Shown piece after piece: positions 27,001 through 33,029 of a DNA stretch of 55,217 nt (the first letter of the stretch is position 1; the number at the start of each line of letters is the position of its first letter). Source of the stretch: Hyphomicrobiales bacterium (lineage in GTDB: Bacteria > Pseudomonadota > Alphaproteobacteria > Rhizobiales > Methyloligellaceae); assembly GCA_028280515.1 (NCBI GenBank), contig JANQLP010000185.1, positions 1 through 55,217 on the forward strand, read 5' to 3'. The translations under genes were made by a program, and so were the position numbers. The notes under the pieces were generated by a model. The model did no database searches. It saw only the letters and a program-made list of their open reading frames with translations, and had not been told where the DNA came from.

Positions 27001-27088
27001 GCTATACGGCATGATCGGGGATCGGGACATGCGTGAACGCGAACCGGATGTTTTGCCGGTTTCGCTGCGATTGGCCGCGGCAGAATAG
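24026..27088 (+). CDS. fbiC: Three-domain fusion CofC-CofG-CofH (guanylyltransferase plus Fo synthase)
   Basis: This one 1020-residue chain has three modules. Residues 1 to about 205 resemble CofC/FbiD, the guanylyltransferase that activates the F420 tail (VVPMKPLLQAKRRLAGVL, LVLPGDVPLVTG, DGDGTNALLLAPPG). Residues about 230-560 form the CofG radical SAM half, with Cys286, Cys290 and Cys293 (CRDVCHYC). Residues about 635-1020 form the CofH radical SAM half, with Cys697, Cys701 and Cys704 (CTYGCRFC). CofG+CofH in one chain is the bacterial Fo synthase FbiC; the added N-terminal CofC is unusual. I chose the ATG at 24026 overlapping the cofD stop. With CofD and CofE it completes the path from tyrosine and the pyrimidine precursor to F420. 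Confidence 0.94.
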   Translation: MSDIIAVVPMKPLLQAKRRLAGVLPEKALGMLVRRMLVRVVSALGDARSVEHVLVLTADRELADLAGAHGAGHISEARAAGLNAAVANAARRVHGLGADAMLVLPGDVPLVTGPDIDAFVARAKGKGVAIVPADDGDGTNALLLAPPGVVAPAFGPGSFEKHRQAARRVGLEPQVHVSDAISRDVDTASDLRWLEKSAAHLPEFADILAQERRLGRAVGGFDPVSERPSLMPVRRGDGLAADEALALTDCNDLDRLCDMAEERTLAGFGERVSFSKKVFIPLTKLCRDVCHYCTFAQTPGKIEQAYLSQDDVLNIARAGAAAGCKEALFTLGDKPELRYRAARDALNALGHDSTLSYLESAARLVLKETGLLPHLNPGVMDEDWLARLRAVSVSQGIMLESVSPRLMQKGFAHHGSPDKAPHVRMATLEAAGAARVPFTTGLLIGIGETRAERIEALLAIRACHERYGHIQEIIIQNFRAKPGTRMAQAEEPTLEEHVWTIAVARLIFGPDMNIQAPPNLRAGALAQLVRAGINDWGGVSPVTPDHVNPEAPWPHLDQLAEETDRAGRVLTERLALYPEYVRSAQDWVEPRVHTALLEHADAEGLAREEDWLAGSTTPPPDRGPRAPALNLRHRAVARALDAVANGRLDETAIARLFTARGAIFDDVASAADDLRRRRNGDTVTYVVNRNINYTNLCTYGCRFCAFSKGRISQGHRDKPYDLSLEEIARRTSEAWERGASEVCLQGGIGARYTGDTYMAIVKAVKAAARDIHVHAFSPLEVTHGAETLGLPLEEYLAGLRDAGLSSLPGTAAEILDDEVRRDLCADKIDTAQWLKVMEAAHGVGLRSTATIMFGHIDGYRHWARHLLRVRALQEKTEGFTEFVPLPFVHMEAPIYLKGESRRGPTWREAVLMHAVARLVLDPAIVNIQASWVKLGAEGAARCLSAGVNDLGGSLMNESITRAAGAVHGQEMTPDRLIATIRAAGRTPMLRNTLYGMIGDRDMREREPDVLPVSLRLAAAE

Positions 27089-27102
27089 TGACGGTTGGTT
27101 GA

Positions 27103-27150
27103 GCCCTCATCCACCGCGATCGGAACACGAATTTGCGATAGGATGAGGGC
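27103..27150. terminator. Hairpin between the convergent Fo-synthase and LLM genes
   Basis: GCCCTCATCC (27103-27112) pairs perfectly with GGATGAGGGC (27141-27150) around a 28-base loop. It lies in the short gap between two convergent stop codons, so it could end transcription from both sides. There is no clear T-run, so it may depend on Rho or simply protect mRNA ends. Confidence 0.5.
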
Positions 27151-27164
27151 CCGAGAGGAGTTCC

Positions 27165-28118
27165 CTATGCGGCCCGCAACTTGGGCAGTATTTCGTTTGC
27201 GATCAGTTCGACCTGGTCGTCCTGATAGCGGTAGGGAACGAAAATGATCCGGTCGATGCCGGTGTCGAGGTGTTCCTTCAACTGCTCCACGCATTCATCG
27301 ACTGTGCCGATGATGGCGCTGTCGGGCGTCGATTTGCTCCAGCTTGCAAAGTCCCACTCGGTGTTGAGCCACTCCAGCATGTCGGCTTCGACCTTGTCGC
27401 GTTCGCCGACAATGATCGGGAGCTGGTTGGTCGACTGAAGCGTGTCGGGGTCTTTTCCGCCTTCCTCGGCAAAGGAGCGGATTTTCGCCCAGTCTTCGGA
27501 AAAGCCCTCCGGCGTATAGAAATATGTCAGCCATCCATCGCCTCGAAGCGCGGCGCGTTTCAGCACCGCATCGACGTATCCGCCGATGAGGATTGGCGGG
27601 CGGGGCTTCTGGTACGGCTTGGGAAACATGACCGATTCGCGCATGTTGTGCGGCGGGAACTCGCCTGACACCATGTCCTCGGTCCACAGGCGCTGCAGGA
27701 TCTCCAGGTTTTGATCCATGATCTTGCCGCGCTTGTGGAAATCGATCCCGACGGCGTCGAACTCGCGCTTATACCAGCCTGACGCCATGCCGAGGACGAG
27801 GCGGCCCTTGGAGATCTGGTCCATGCTCGAAAGCTGCTTGGCAAGCACAAGCGGATTACGCAGCGGCAATACGAGGATGCCTGTGCCCAGCTTGATCTTC
27901 TCGGTGCGCGCCGCTACTGCGGTGAGCAGGGAAAGCGCGTCGATAATGGGGAAATGCGGATCGACGCCGAGCAGGATGTGATCCCACACCCACACGGACT
28001 CAAATCCCAGTTCCTCCATGCGCACGCCGTACTCGATGAGCTGCTGCGCGTCCGGCAGGTCGGGGAACGCCTGGAAGTTGCGCATCGCGATGCCGTATTC
28101 GGTCTTGTTCTTTGCCAT
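27165..28118 (-). CDS. LLM-class F420-dependent oxidoreductase
   Basis: This 317-residue luciferase-like TIM-barrel protein has YGVRMEELGFESVWVWDHI, KIKLGTGILVLPLRNPLVLAKQ, DQISKGRLVLGMASGWYKREF, and RPPILIGGYVDAVLKRAA. The family uses F420 or FMN; the variant here is of the F420-dependent type, and its place next to an F420 operon agrees with this. It reduces or oxidises an organic substrate with hydride from F420H2. The ATG at 28118 has GAGGGG before it; the longer frame is not supported. It is the last gene of a four-gene minus-strand operon with the CoA-transferase and the PLP enzyme. Confidence 0.9.
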   Translation of the reverse strand: MAKNKTEYGIAMRNFQAFPDLPDAQQLIEYGVRMEELGFESVWVWDHILLGVDPHFPIIDALSLLTAVAARTEKIKLGTGILVLPLRNPLVLAKQLSSMDQISKGRLVLGMASGWYKREFDAVGIDFHKRGKIMDQNLEILQRLWTEDMVSGEFPPHNMRESVMFPKPYQKPRPPILIGGYVDAVLKRAALRGDGWLTYFYTPEGFSEDWAKIRSFAEEGGKDPDTLQSTNQLPIIVGERDKVEADMLEWLNTEWDFASWSKSTPDSAIIGTVDECVEQLKEHLDTGIDRIIFVPYRYQDDQVELIANEILPKLRAA

Positions 28119-28155
28119 TTGGGTCCCCTCTGTGTGATGTGGTGTTGGTGCGGCG

Positions 28156-28926
28156 TCAGGCGGTGTACAGGCGGTCCGGATCGAGATTTCGCAGCACCGC
28201 GAGTTCGTCCCTCTGAGGTGGTTCGGTGCGCCCGACGTGATCCGGGATGGTAATGTCGAACCCGGTGTTATCGCGCACCTCGTCCGGATCAACGCCCGGG
28301 TGGAGCGCAAGCACCTTCATCTCCCTGGTCTCGTCGTCGAAACCGAGAATGGCGAGGTCCGTAACGACCCGGTACATGCCGCCGGCAATCAGCCCGCTAT
28401 CGGTACGGCTGGAACCGCCGTCGATGAAGCCCGGACTGGTGATGAAATCGACCTTGTCGACGAAGCGGCGCTTTTCGTGCTTCATGGCGACAATCATCTG
28501 GGTCAGGCTCGAGATATCGTTGCCGCCGCCCGTTCCCGGCAGGCGGATTGCCGGTTTTTCCGGGTCGCCGATATAGGAGCTGTTGAGATTGCCGTAGCGG
28601 TCGATCTGCGCGCCGCCCATGAACCCGACATCAATGTAACCGCGCTGGAGCAGCAGCAGCACATCGGTGATCGGCAGCACCATGTTGGCGCGTCGGGTGC
28701 AGCGTTGCTCGTTCGTTGACGGCGGCAGTTCGCCCGGCACGACGAACGGCCCGATCACGCCACCTTCGAACAAGATGGTGAGGCCGGGTGCATGGACGCC
28801 CTGCGCCAGAGTCGCGGCGAGCAGGGGAATGCCGACACCGGCAAAAACAATCTGCCCGTCCTTCAGGATGCGCCCACTCATGACCGCGAGCAGCTCGGAT
28901 GCCGTGTAGTTCTTGCGCTCAGTCAT
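28156..28926 (-). CDS. CoA-transferase family I, beta subunit (glutaconate CoA-transferase/IpdB-like)
   Basis: This 256-residue protein has the beta-subunit pattern: DGQIVFAGVGIPLLAATLA, ILFEGGVIGPF, GFMGGAQIDRYGNLNSSYIG, and GTGGGNDISSL. Glu54 in LFEGG stands where the catalytic glutamate of glutaconate CoA-transferase beta is found. Its presence favours true CoA transfer over the hydrolase-type activity of IpdAB. The ATG at 28926 overlaps the alpha gene by eight bases. With the alpha subunit it would activate or release an acid as its CoA ester. Confidence 0.87.
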   Translation of the reverse strand: MTERKNYTASELLAVMSGRILKDGQIVFAGVGIPLLAATLAQGVHAPGLTILFEGGVIGPFVVPGELPPSTNEQRCTRRANMVLPITDVLLLLQRGYIDVGFMGGAQIDRYGNLNSSYIGDPEKPAIRLPGTGGGNDISSLTQMIVAMKHEKRRFVDKVDFITSPGFIDGGSSRTDSGLIAGGMYRVVTDLAILGFDDETREMKVLALHPGVDPDEVRDNTGFDITIPDHVGRTEPPQRDELAVLRNLDPDRLYTA

Positions 28927-29890
28927 TGTAAATGCTCCGTCCGCGCCGGCTTGCATCGACGAGAGCCCCCGCCCCGAGTTGGTCGAGATAATCCGCCCAG
29001 TCCGACGGGCCATGGTAGAAGTCGTCGATGTATTTCTTGATGCCGCGTTCAGGATCCTTCTTGGTCTGGTCGGCGAGTGCATCCATGTGGTCGAAGAAAG
29101 GCTCGTATACGCCGTAGCACTCGTGCGGAGCTGAGCCATACGGCACCTCGACCACCGCATCGACCGTGAAGAAGGGAATACGGGTGTGGTCCGGCCTGCG
29201 GCGGATGCTGTCGTTGGAAACGATCTGCTCGGTGGTCAGGATCACGCGGTTGGCCGCCATGGCGATGTCGATATCCATGAACTGGAGCCCGTCGAGTTGG
29301 GCGTTGCCGTAGGCATCCGCCCGTTGCACGTGTATGAGGGCGACGTCGGGGTTGAGCGCGGGCAGGGCCAGCAGGCGTTCGCCGGTAAAGGGGCAGGTGA
29401 CCTCTTTCACTTCATCACCAAGGCGCTCATTGACTCCCGACCCGATCATCGAGCGCACGGGTATATAGGGAATGCCCATGGCGCCGGCCCGGTACCGCAG
29501 GCCAATCGACATGTGGCTCCATTCGTCGAATCGTGCCGCGTCGCTCTCGGTATAGTGGCGCATGACCTTGGAGACACCCCACACGATCCCCTGGCTGAAC
29601 CAGCTCGTGATTACGTGATTACTGATGCCCGAGCCGTACAGGACCTCGCCTTCCGACGACATGATGCTGCGCGAAACGACGAGGTTTTTCTTCTTCGCCC
29701 GGACCAGCGCCCAGATCATTGCCGTTGGCGTACGCGACATGGTGCAGCCACCGAGGGCCACATGATCGCCGTCCGAGACGAACGACGCCGCCTCCTCAAG
29801 CGACATGACTTTTTCGCGCAGGCCCCGGTCGCGCTCGGCTGTGCGCCGCCGTAACTCCAGGTGGGGCAATACGAGTGTTTCTTCAGCCAT
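28919..29890 (-). CDS. CoA-transferase family I, alpha subunit (glutaconate CoA-transferase/IpdA-like)
   Basis: This 323-residue protein has the alpha-subunit features MSLEEAASFVSDGDHVALGGC, SRTPTAMIWALVRAKKKNL, the tyrosine- and glycine-rich middle with GSGVNERLGDEV, and ALNPDVALIHVQRADAYGNAQ. GGGAGAG precedes the ATG at 29890. It forms a pair with the beta subunit, which overlaps its 3' end. The alpha chain is longer than the beta, as usual in the family. The acid and CoA donors are not known. Confidence 0.87.
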   Translation of the reverse strand: MAEETLVLPHLELRRRTAERDRGLREKVMSLEEAASFVSDGDHVALGGCTMSRTPTAMIWALVRAKKKNLVVSRSIMSSEGEVLYGSGISNHVITSWFSQGIVWGVSKVMRHYTESDAARFDEWSHMSIGLRYRAGAMGIPYIPVRSMIGSGVNERLGDEVKEVTCPFTGERLLALPALNPDVALIHVQRADAYGNAQLDGLQFMDIDIAMAANRVILTTEQIVSNDSIRRRPDHTRIPFFTVDAVVEVPYGSAPHECYGVYEPFFDHMDALADQTKKDPERGIKKYIDDFYHGPSDWADYLDQLGAGALVDASRRGRSIYND

Positions 29891-29924
29891 CGTGCAAACG
29901 TCTCTCCCTTCCCGGCATCGCCCC

Positions 29925-31433
29925 TCACGCGGCGGCCGATCGCGTGTCCTTGTTGAAGCGCATGATCAACTCGTCCCAGATCGGTATGAGGTCGTGAAGG
30001 CCGCGCCAGAATGACTGGTCGCGGCGTTTGTCGAAATCGGCAACGGAAATGCCCTGCTGCTCGACCCAGGTGTAGTAGCCGAGATTGAACATGCGGTTGC
30101 GGTCCACCTCGTCCGTCTCCAGCACATGGTCGGTGGCAACGCTCTGCAGATGCGCGCCACACAGCTGCGCCGCGCCGTCGGAGTCGACACCGTCCCATCC
30201 CAACTTATGCAGCGTTCGCGCCTTTTCGGTCTCGTACATGGAGGCCGGATCGGTTGCGACCGTGACGATCACATCCTGCTCTTTGAGGTTGAGATACTTC
30301 GCCAGCTTGATGGCGGCGAGCATGTTGCAGATGCTCGACAGGCCGAAATACTGCAGCGCCGATACGATGCCTGCGTCCACGCCTTTGCGTTGCGAGAGAT
30401 AGCGCTGACCTTCCGCGGAGTTGAACAGGACATTGAGCCCGTCCGTCGCGGCGTCCGGGACGGCGATGACGAAATCGCTGTTCGTCACGTTGTGAATGAG
30501 CGGTACGTGCTTGTCGCCGATGCCCTGGATGTTGTGTTCGCCATAGCCGTTATAGAGAAGCGTCGGACATTCAATCGGCTCCACGACCGCAATGCGGGCC
30601 GACAGCTTGTCCTTCAGATAGTCGCCGGCGCCAAGGGTGCCGGCCGAACCGCTCGCTGCGACGAATGCCGTCAGCCTCGTGTCGGGACTATCTTCCTGAA
30701 TATCTTCAAACACGCGCCGCAGAGCAGGACCTGTGCAGGCGTAGTGGCCGAGGTAGTTTCCGAACTCAGAGAACTGGTTGACGATCTCGTTGTCCGGATT
30801 GCGTTCGAGCTCGGAGCACTTGTCGTAAATCTCCTTGACGTTGCTTTCGGTTCCGGGCGTGCGAATGATATCGGCCTCGTCCGCGACCCACGCTTTCAGC
30901 CAGTCGAAGCGTTCCTGGCTCATGCCTTCGGGCAGCACGGCAACGCCCCTGCAGCCGAGAATGCGGGAGATGGCAATGCCGCCGCGGCAGTAGTTCCCGG
31001 TCGACGGCCATACCGCGCGCTGTCGCGACGGGTCGAACCGGCCGGTCACCAGACGCGGTGCGAGGCACGCATAGGCCGCGAGCACCTTGTGCGCGTTGAT
31101 CATCGGGAAGTTGGCGCCCAATGCAACGACGATCTTTGCCGGGACACCGGTCAGGCTTTCCGGAAGCACGATATGGGCAGGTGTTCGCGCCAAACCCTTG
31201 CGGTCCGGCGCATTGTACCAATGCACGCGGAACAGGTTCGCCGGATCGGCGGCATCGGGATCTACAGACATGAGGCTCGAACGCAAGGTGTCGGGCAGGG
31301 CGAACGGGTCCGCGAGCTGCGCGAATGTGGGCAGTGTTACGCCGTTCTCGCCGAGCCGCGCGACCGTCTGGCGATAGACCTGCTGATCGTCTATTTCGGT
31401 TGGAAAATCGAAAGGCCCCATTACGTGTTCCAC
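29925..31433 (-). CDS. PLP-dependent fold type II enzyme (cysteine synthase/threonine dehydratase superfamily)
   Basis: This 502-residue protein shows the fold type II layout. A lysine in PMINAHKVLAAYACL (Lys116) is placed to bind PLP. The substrate loop STGNYCRGG (144-152) follows, then SRILGCRGVAVLPEGMSQE, and a glycine-rich phosphate loop AASGSAGTLGAGD. Family members eliminate or replace a beta substituent of amino acids. It is longer than standard cysteine synthase or threonine dehydratase, and I do not recognise a named enzyme. The start is a GTG at 31433 or an ATG at 31421. It is the first gene of the operon behind the perfect palindromic operator at 31507. An amino-acid intermediate in the pathway is therefore likely. 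Confidence 0.82.
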   Translation of the reverse strand: MEHVMGPFDFPTEIDDQQVYRQTVARLGENGVTLPTFAQLADPFALPDTLRSSLMSVDPDAADPANLFRVHWYNAPDRKGLARTPAHIVLPESLTGVPAKIVVALGANFPMINAHKVLAAYACLAPRLVTGRFDPSRQRAVWPSTGNYCRGGIAISRILGCRGVAVLPEGMSQERFDWLKAWVADEADIIRTPGTESNVKEIYDKCSELERNPDNEIVNQFSEFGNYLGHYACTGPALRRVFEDIQEDSPDTRLTAFVAASGSAGTLGAGDYLKDKLSARIAVVEPIECPTLLYNGYGEHNIQGIGDKHVPLIHNVTNSDFVIAVPDAATDGLNVLFNSAEGQRYLSQRKGVDAGIVSALQYFGLSSICNMLAAIKLAKYLNLKEQDVIVTVATDPASMYETEKARTLHKLGWDGVDSDGAAQLCGAHLQSVATDHVLETDEVDRNRMFNLGYYTWVEQQGISVADFDKRRDQSFWRGLHDLIPIWDELIMRFNKDTRSAAA

Positions 31434-31506
31434 TCGCTCCTGCGTGTCCCCGCCAGAACCATCAATTCGCCCTGTCTGTTGGCTTCACTCTTGGCAATTG
31501 ATATGG

Positions 31507-31526
31507 TTGTACTAATATTAGTACAA
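31507..31526. promoter_or_regulatory. Perfect 20-base palindromic operator (best copy of TACTA-N4-TAGTA)
   Basis: TTGTACTAAT is followed directly by its own reverse complement, giving a perfect 20-base palindrome. It lies in the divergent gap between the PLP-enzyme operon (minus) and the DUF1989 gene (plus), so one bound dimer could control both. Weaker copies lie at 9732, 18992, 21264 and 21454. A second small inverted repeat, GTATCAATGATAC, follows at 31530-31542. Confidence 0.7.
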
Positions 31527-31670
31527 CTAGTATCAATGATACATTACGCGACGCAACCCCTTTGCGTGGAAAAACAGTTGGTAAGGCGGTGATTGTGCCG
31601 AAGGTGAGATCAGATTTCGGGCGTTTGCCGTGACATGGCATGCATTGGCAGGGGATGAGGACACAATTTC

Positions 31671-32306
31671 ATGACTGAAGGGCAAATGACAATTCCGGGG
31701 CAGGTGATTGAAGATACCGTTGTGCCTGCCTGTGAGCCGTGGAGCGCGGAGGTGCGCAAGGGAGATGTTGTCCGTCTGGTCGACATTGAAGGGCAGCAGG
31801 CGGTGGATTTTCTCTGTTACGACCTGGCCGACAGGGCAGAGCGCTATAACGCTGCCAACACGATCAAGCTCAACAACAACATCTATCTCGGGCAGGGGAC
31901 CGTTCTCTGGTCGGTGCGCGCGCGTCCGATGATGACGATCATTGCCGACACCTGCGGATCCCATGACACATTGTACGGGTGCTGTTCGATCGAGATCGAC
32001 CGCGTCCGTTTCGAGAAGGAGAACAGTTGGGGTTGCCAGCAGAATTTCGAGAAGGAACTTGCCAAGCACGGCATGGGCGAAAAGGACATCGCCGCGAACG
32101 TGAATTTCTTCATGTACGTTCCGGTTCGTGAAGACGGGCAGATCGCGATTGCAGACGGCCTTTCCAAGCCCGGCGACTATGTGGACCTGATGGCGGAACG
32201 AGACGTACTGGTCATCATTTCCAATTGCCCCGAACGGGACAATGCCGCCGCCGGTTACGAGCCGACACCCGTCCGGGCTATCGTTTACACGCCGGCAGAT
32301 TGCTAG
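31671..32306 (+). CDS. DUF1989 (urea carboxylase-associated type) protein
   Basis: This 211-residue protein of the DUF1989 family has VRLVDIEGQQAVDFLCYDL, ERYNAANTIKLNNNIYLGQG, a central TCGSHDTLYGCCS, and a late MYVPVREDGQIAI. Members of the family often sit next to urea carboxylase or amine and amide catabolic genes; their biochemical role is poorly defined. Conserved Cys and His residues in the middle suggest metal binding. It is divergent from the PLP/CoA-transferase/LLM operon and shares its operator. That points to a role in the same pathway, perhaps in handling released nitrogen. Confidence 0.85.
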   Translation: MTEGQMTIPGQVIEDTVVPACEPWSAEVRKGDVVRLVDIEGQQAVDFLCYDLADRAERYNAANTIKLNNNIYLGQGTVLWSVRARPMMTIIADTCGSHDTLYGCCSIEIDRVRFEKENSWGCQQNFEKELAKHGMGEKDIAANVNFFMYVPVREDGQIAIADGLSKPGDYVDLMAERDVLVIISNCPERDNAAAGYEPTPVRAIVYTPADC

Positions 32307-32441
32307 AGCATCATGCGTTCAGATTGACGCGTTTCGTCGCGAAATCCGAGTGCATAAAGATGCTCTAACACTTCAAGATATAGAGCAAATTTATCCGATC
32401 AGGTTGAAACAGGGTGAGGCAACCTAATCGGATTTTGCTTT
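32304..32441. repeat. Two tandem palindromic elements (intergenic repeat)
   Basis: The first hairpin pairs TAGAGCATC (32304-32312, including the DUF1989 stop codon) with GATGCTCTA (32359-32367). The second pairs 32382-32406 with 32420-32441; both arms carry AGCAAA, TCCGAT and AGGTTG or their complements. Elements with these words are common between genes in alphaproteobacterial genomes. It may act as a terminator or mRNA stabiliser for the DUF1989 transcript. Confidence 0.6.
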
Positions 32442-32776
32442 AGGGACCCCGACCGGGGCCGTGGGAATGCTGGCGCCCTGTTTTTGGGCGTCCGTCACGT
32501 ACTGACTCGGTCTTTCTGACACGGCCTTTGCGGGCTCGCCAGATGGTCGTTTTCATACTCCCAGTTTCCAGAATGTCAGGATATGAACGCGCTGTCCGCC
32601 GTCGATATCGAGGCGCCGGTACATTCGCGCTACCCGCATAACGTCCCAGTCAAGCGAGCACAGACTGCCGACAATCCGTTCCGACCAGCGGATTTGCGAG
32701 CGTTCCGGACCCCGTCTTCAAAACGCAGCACCAATTGAACCGCTGAACCGGATTTGGCGCGTAATGCCATATCGGC

Positions 32777-32806
32777 TTGACACAATGGGTGTCGTTCCAC
32801 TAAGAT
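32777..32806 (+). promoter_or_regulatory. Sigma70-type promoter of the tricarboxylate-type operon
   Basis: A consensus TTGACA (32777-32782) is followed after 18 bases by TAAGAT (32801-32806). The predicted start site near 32813 falls at the edge of the palindrome at 32814-32830. This would give tctC a leader of roughly 215 bases. Confidence 0.55.
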
Positions 32807-32813
32807 GAACAGT

Positions 32814-32830
32814 GTTCGGTTATACCGAAC
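32814..32830. promoter_or_regulatory. IclR-type operator over the transcription start
   Basis: GTTCGGT-TAT-ACCGAAC is a perfect inverted repeat with a three-base centre. IclR-family sites such as those of PcaR and PobR have similar GTTCG-type half-sites. An IclR regulator is encoded in the operon downstream at 37612. Its place at the expected start site suggests repression. Confidence 0.6.
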
Positions 32831-32945
32831 GATAAGGGGGCGAAGATCGGGCGTTAAGTCAGAATCTCCTGAACAATAAAACTCAGAACAAAATAAAAAT
32901 TGTAATCGCCAAACAAAAAGTCGCGTCTTACCAGTCAAAATCACG

Positions 32946-32996
32946 AGATATATAGAATAAATTTCGATTAATTTAATTCATCAGATCTATATATCT
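32946..32996 (+). promoter_or_regulatory. AT-only stem-loop in the tctC leader
   Basis: AGATATATAGA (32946-32956) pairs perfectly with TCTATATATCT (32986-32996) around a 29-base loop, ending about 18 bases before the AGGGAGG ribosome site. The stem has few G-C pairs and would be weak. It may be a regulatory leader structure or only a product of the local AT-rich composition. Confidence 0.3.
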
Positions 32997-33029
32997 TATC
33001 AAAAACAAAATAAAGGGAGGAATATCGAA

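Larger units (their letters stand above)
32307..33029. other. 723-base intergenic region with repeat, promoter and AT-rich leader
   Basis: In order it holds the two palindromic elements, about 330 bases without a convincing gene, a sigma70-like promoter with an operator (32777-32830), and an AT-rich leader that ends at the tctC ribosome site. A minus-strand frame ending at 32553 reads like natural protein for about 45 codons but has no family I recognise and no good start. It may be a gene remnant. Confidence 0.5.

Noticed and set aside
30126-31592. Plus-strand open frame of 488 codons opposite the PLP enzyme gene
   Set aside because: It mirrors the third-position GC bias of the real minus-strand gene and shows no domain.
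32583-32738. Small plus-strand open frame of 51 codons before the tricarboxylate operon
   Set aside because: It has no ribosome site and no family, and the opposite strand reads at least as naturally. There is not enough to call a gene.
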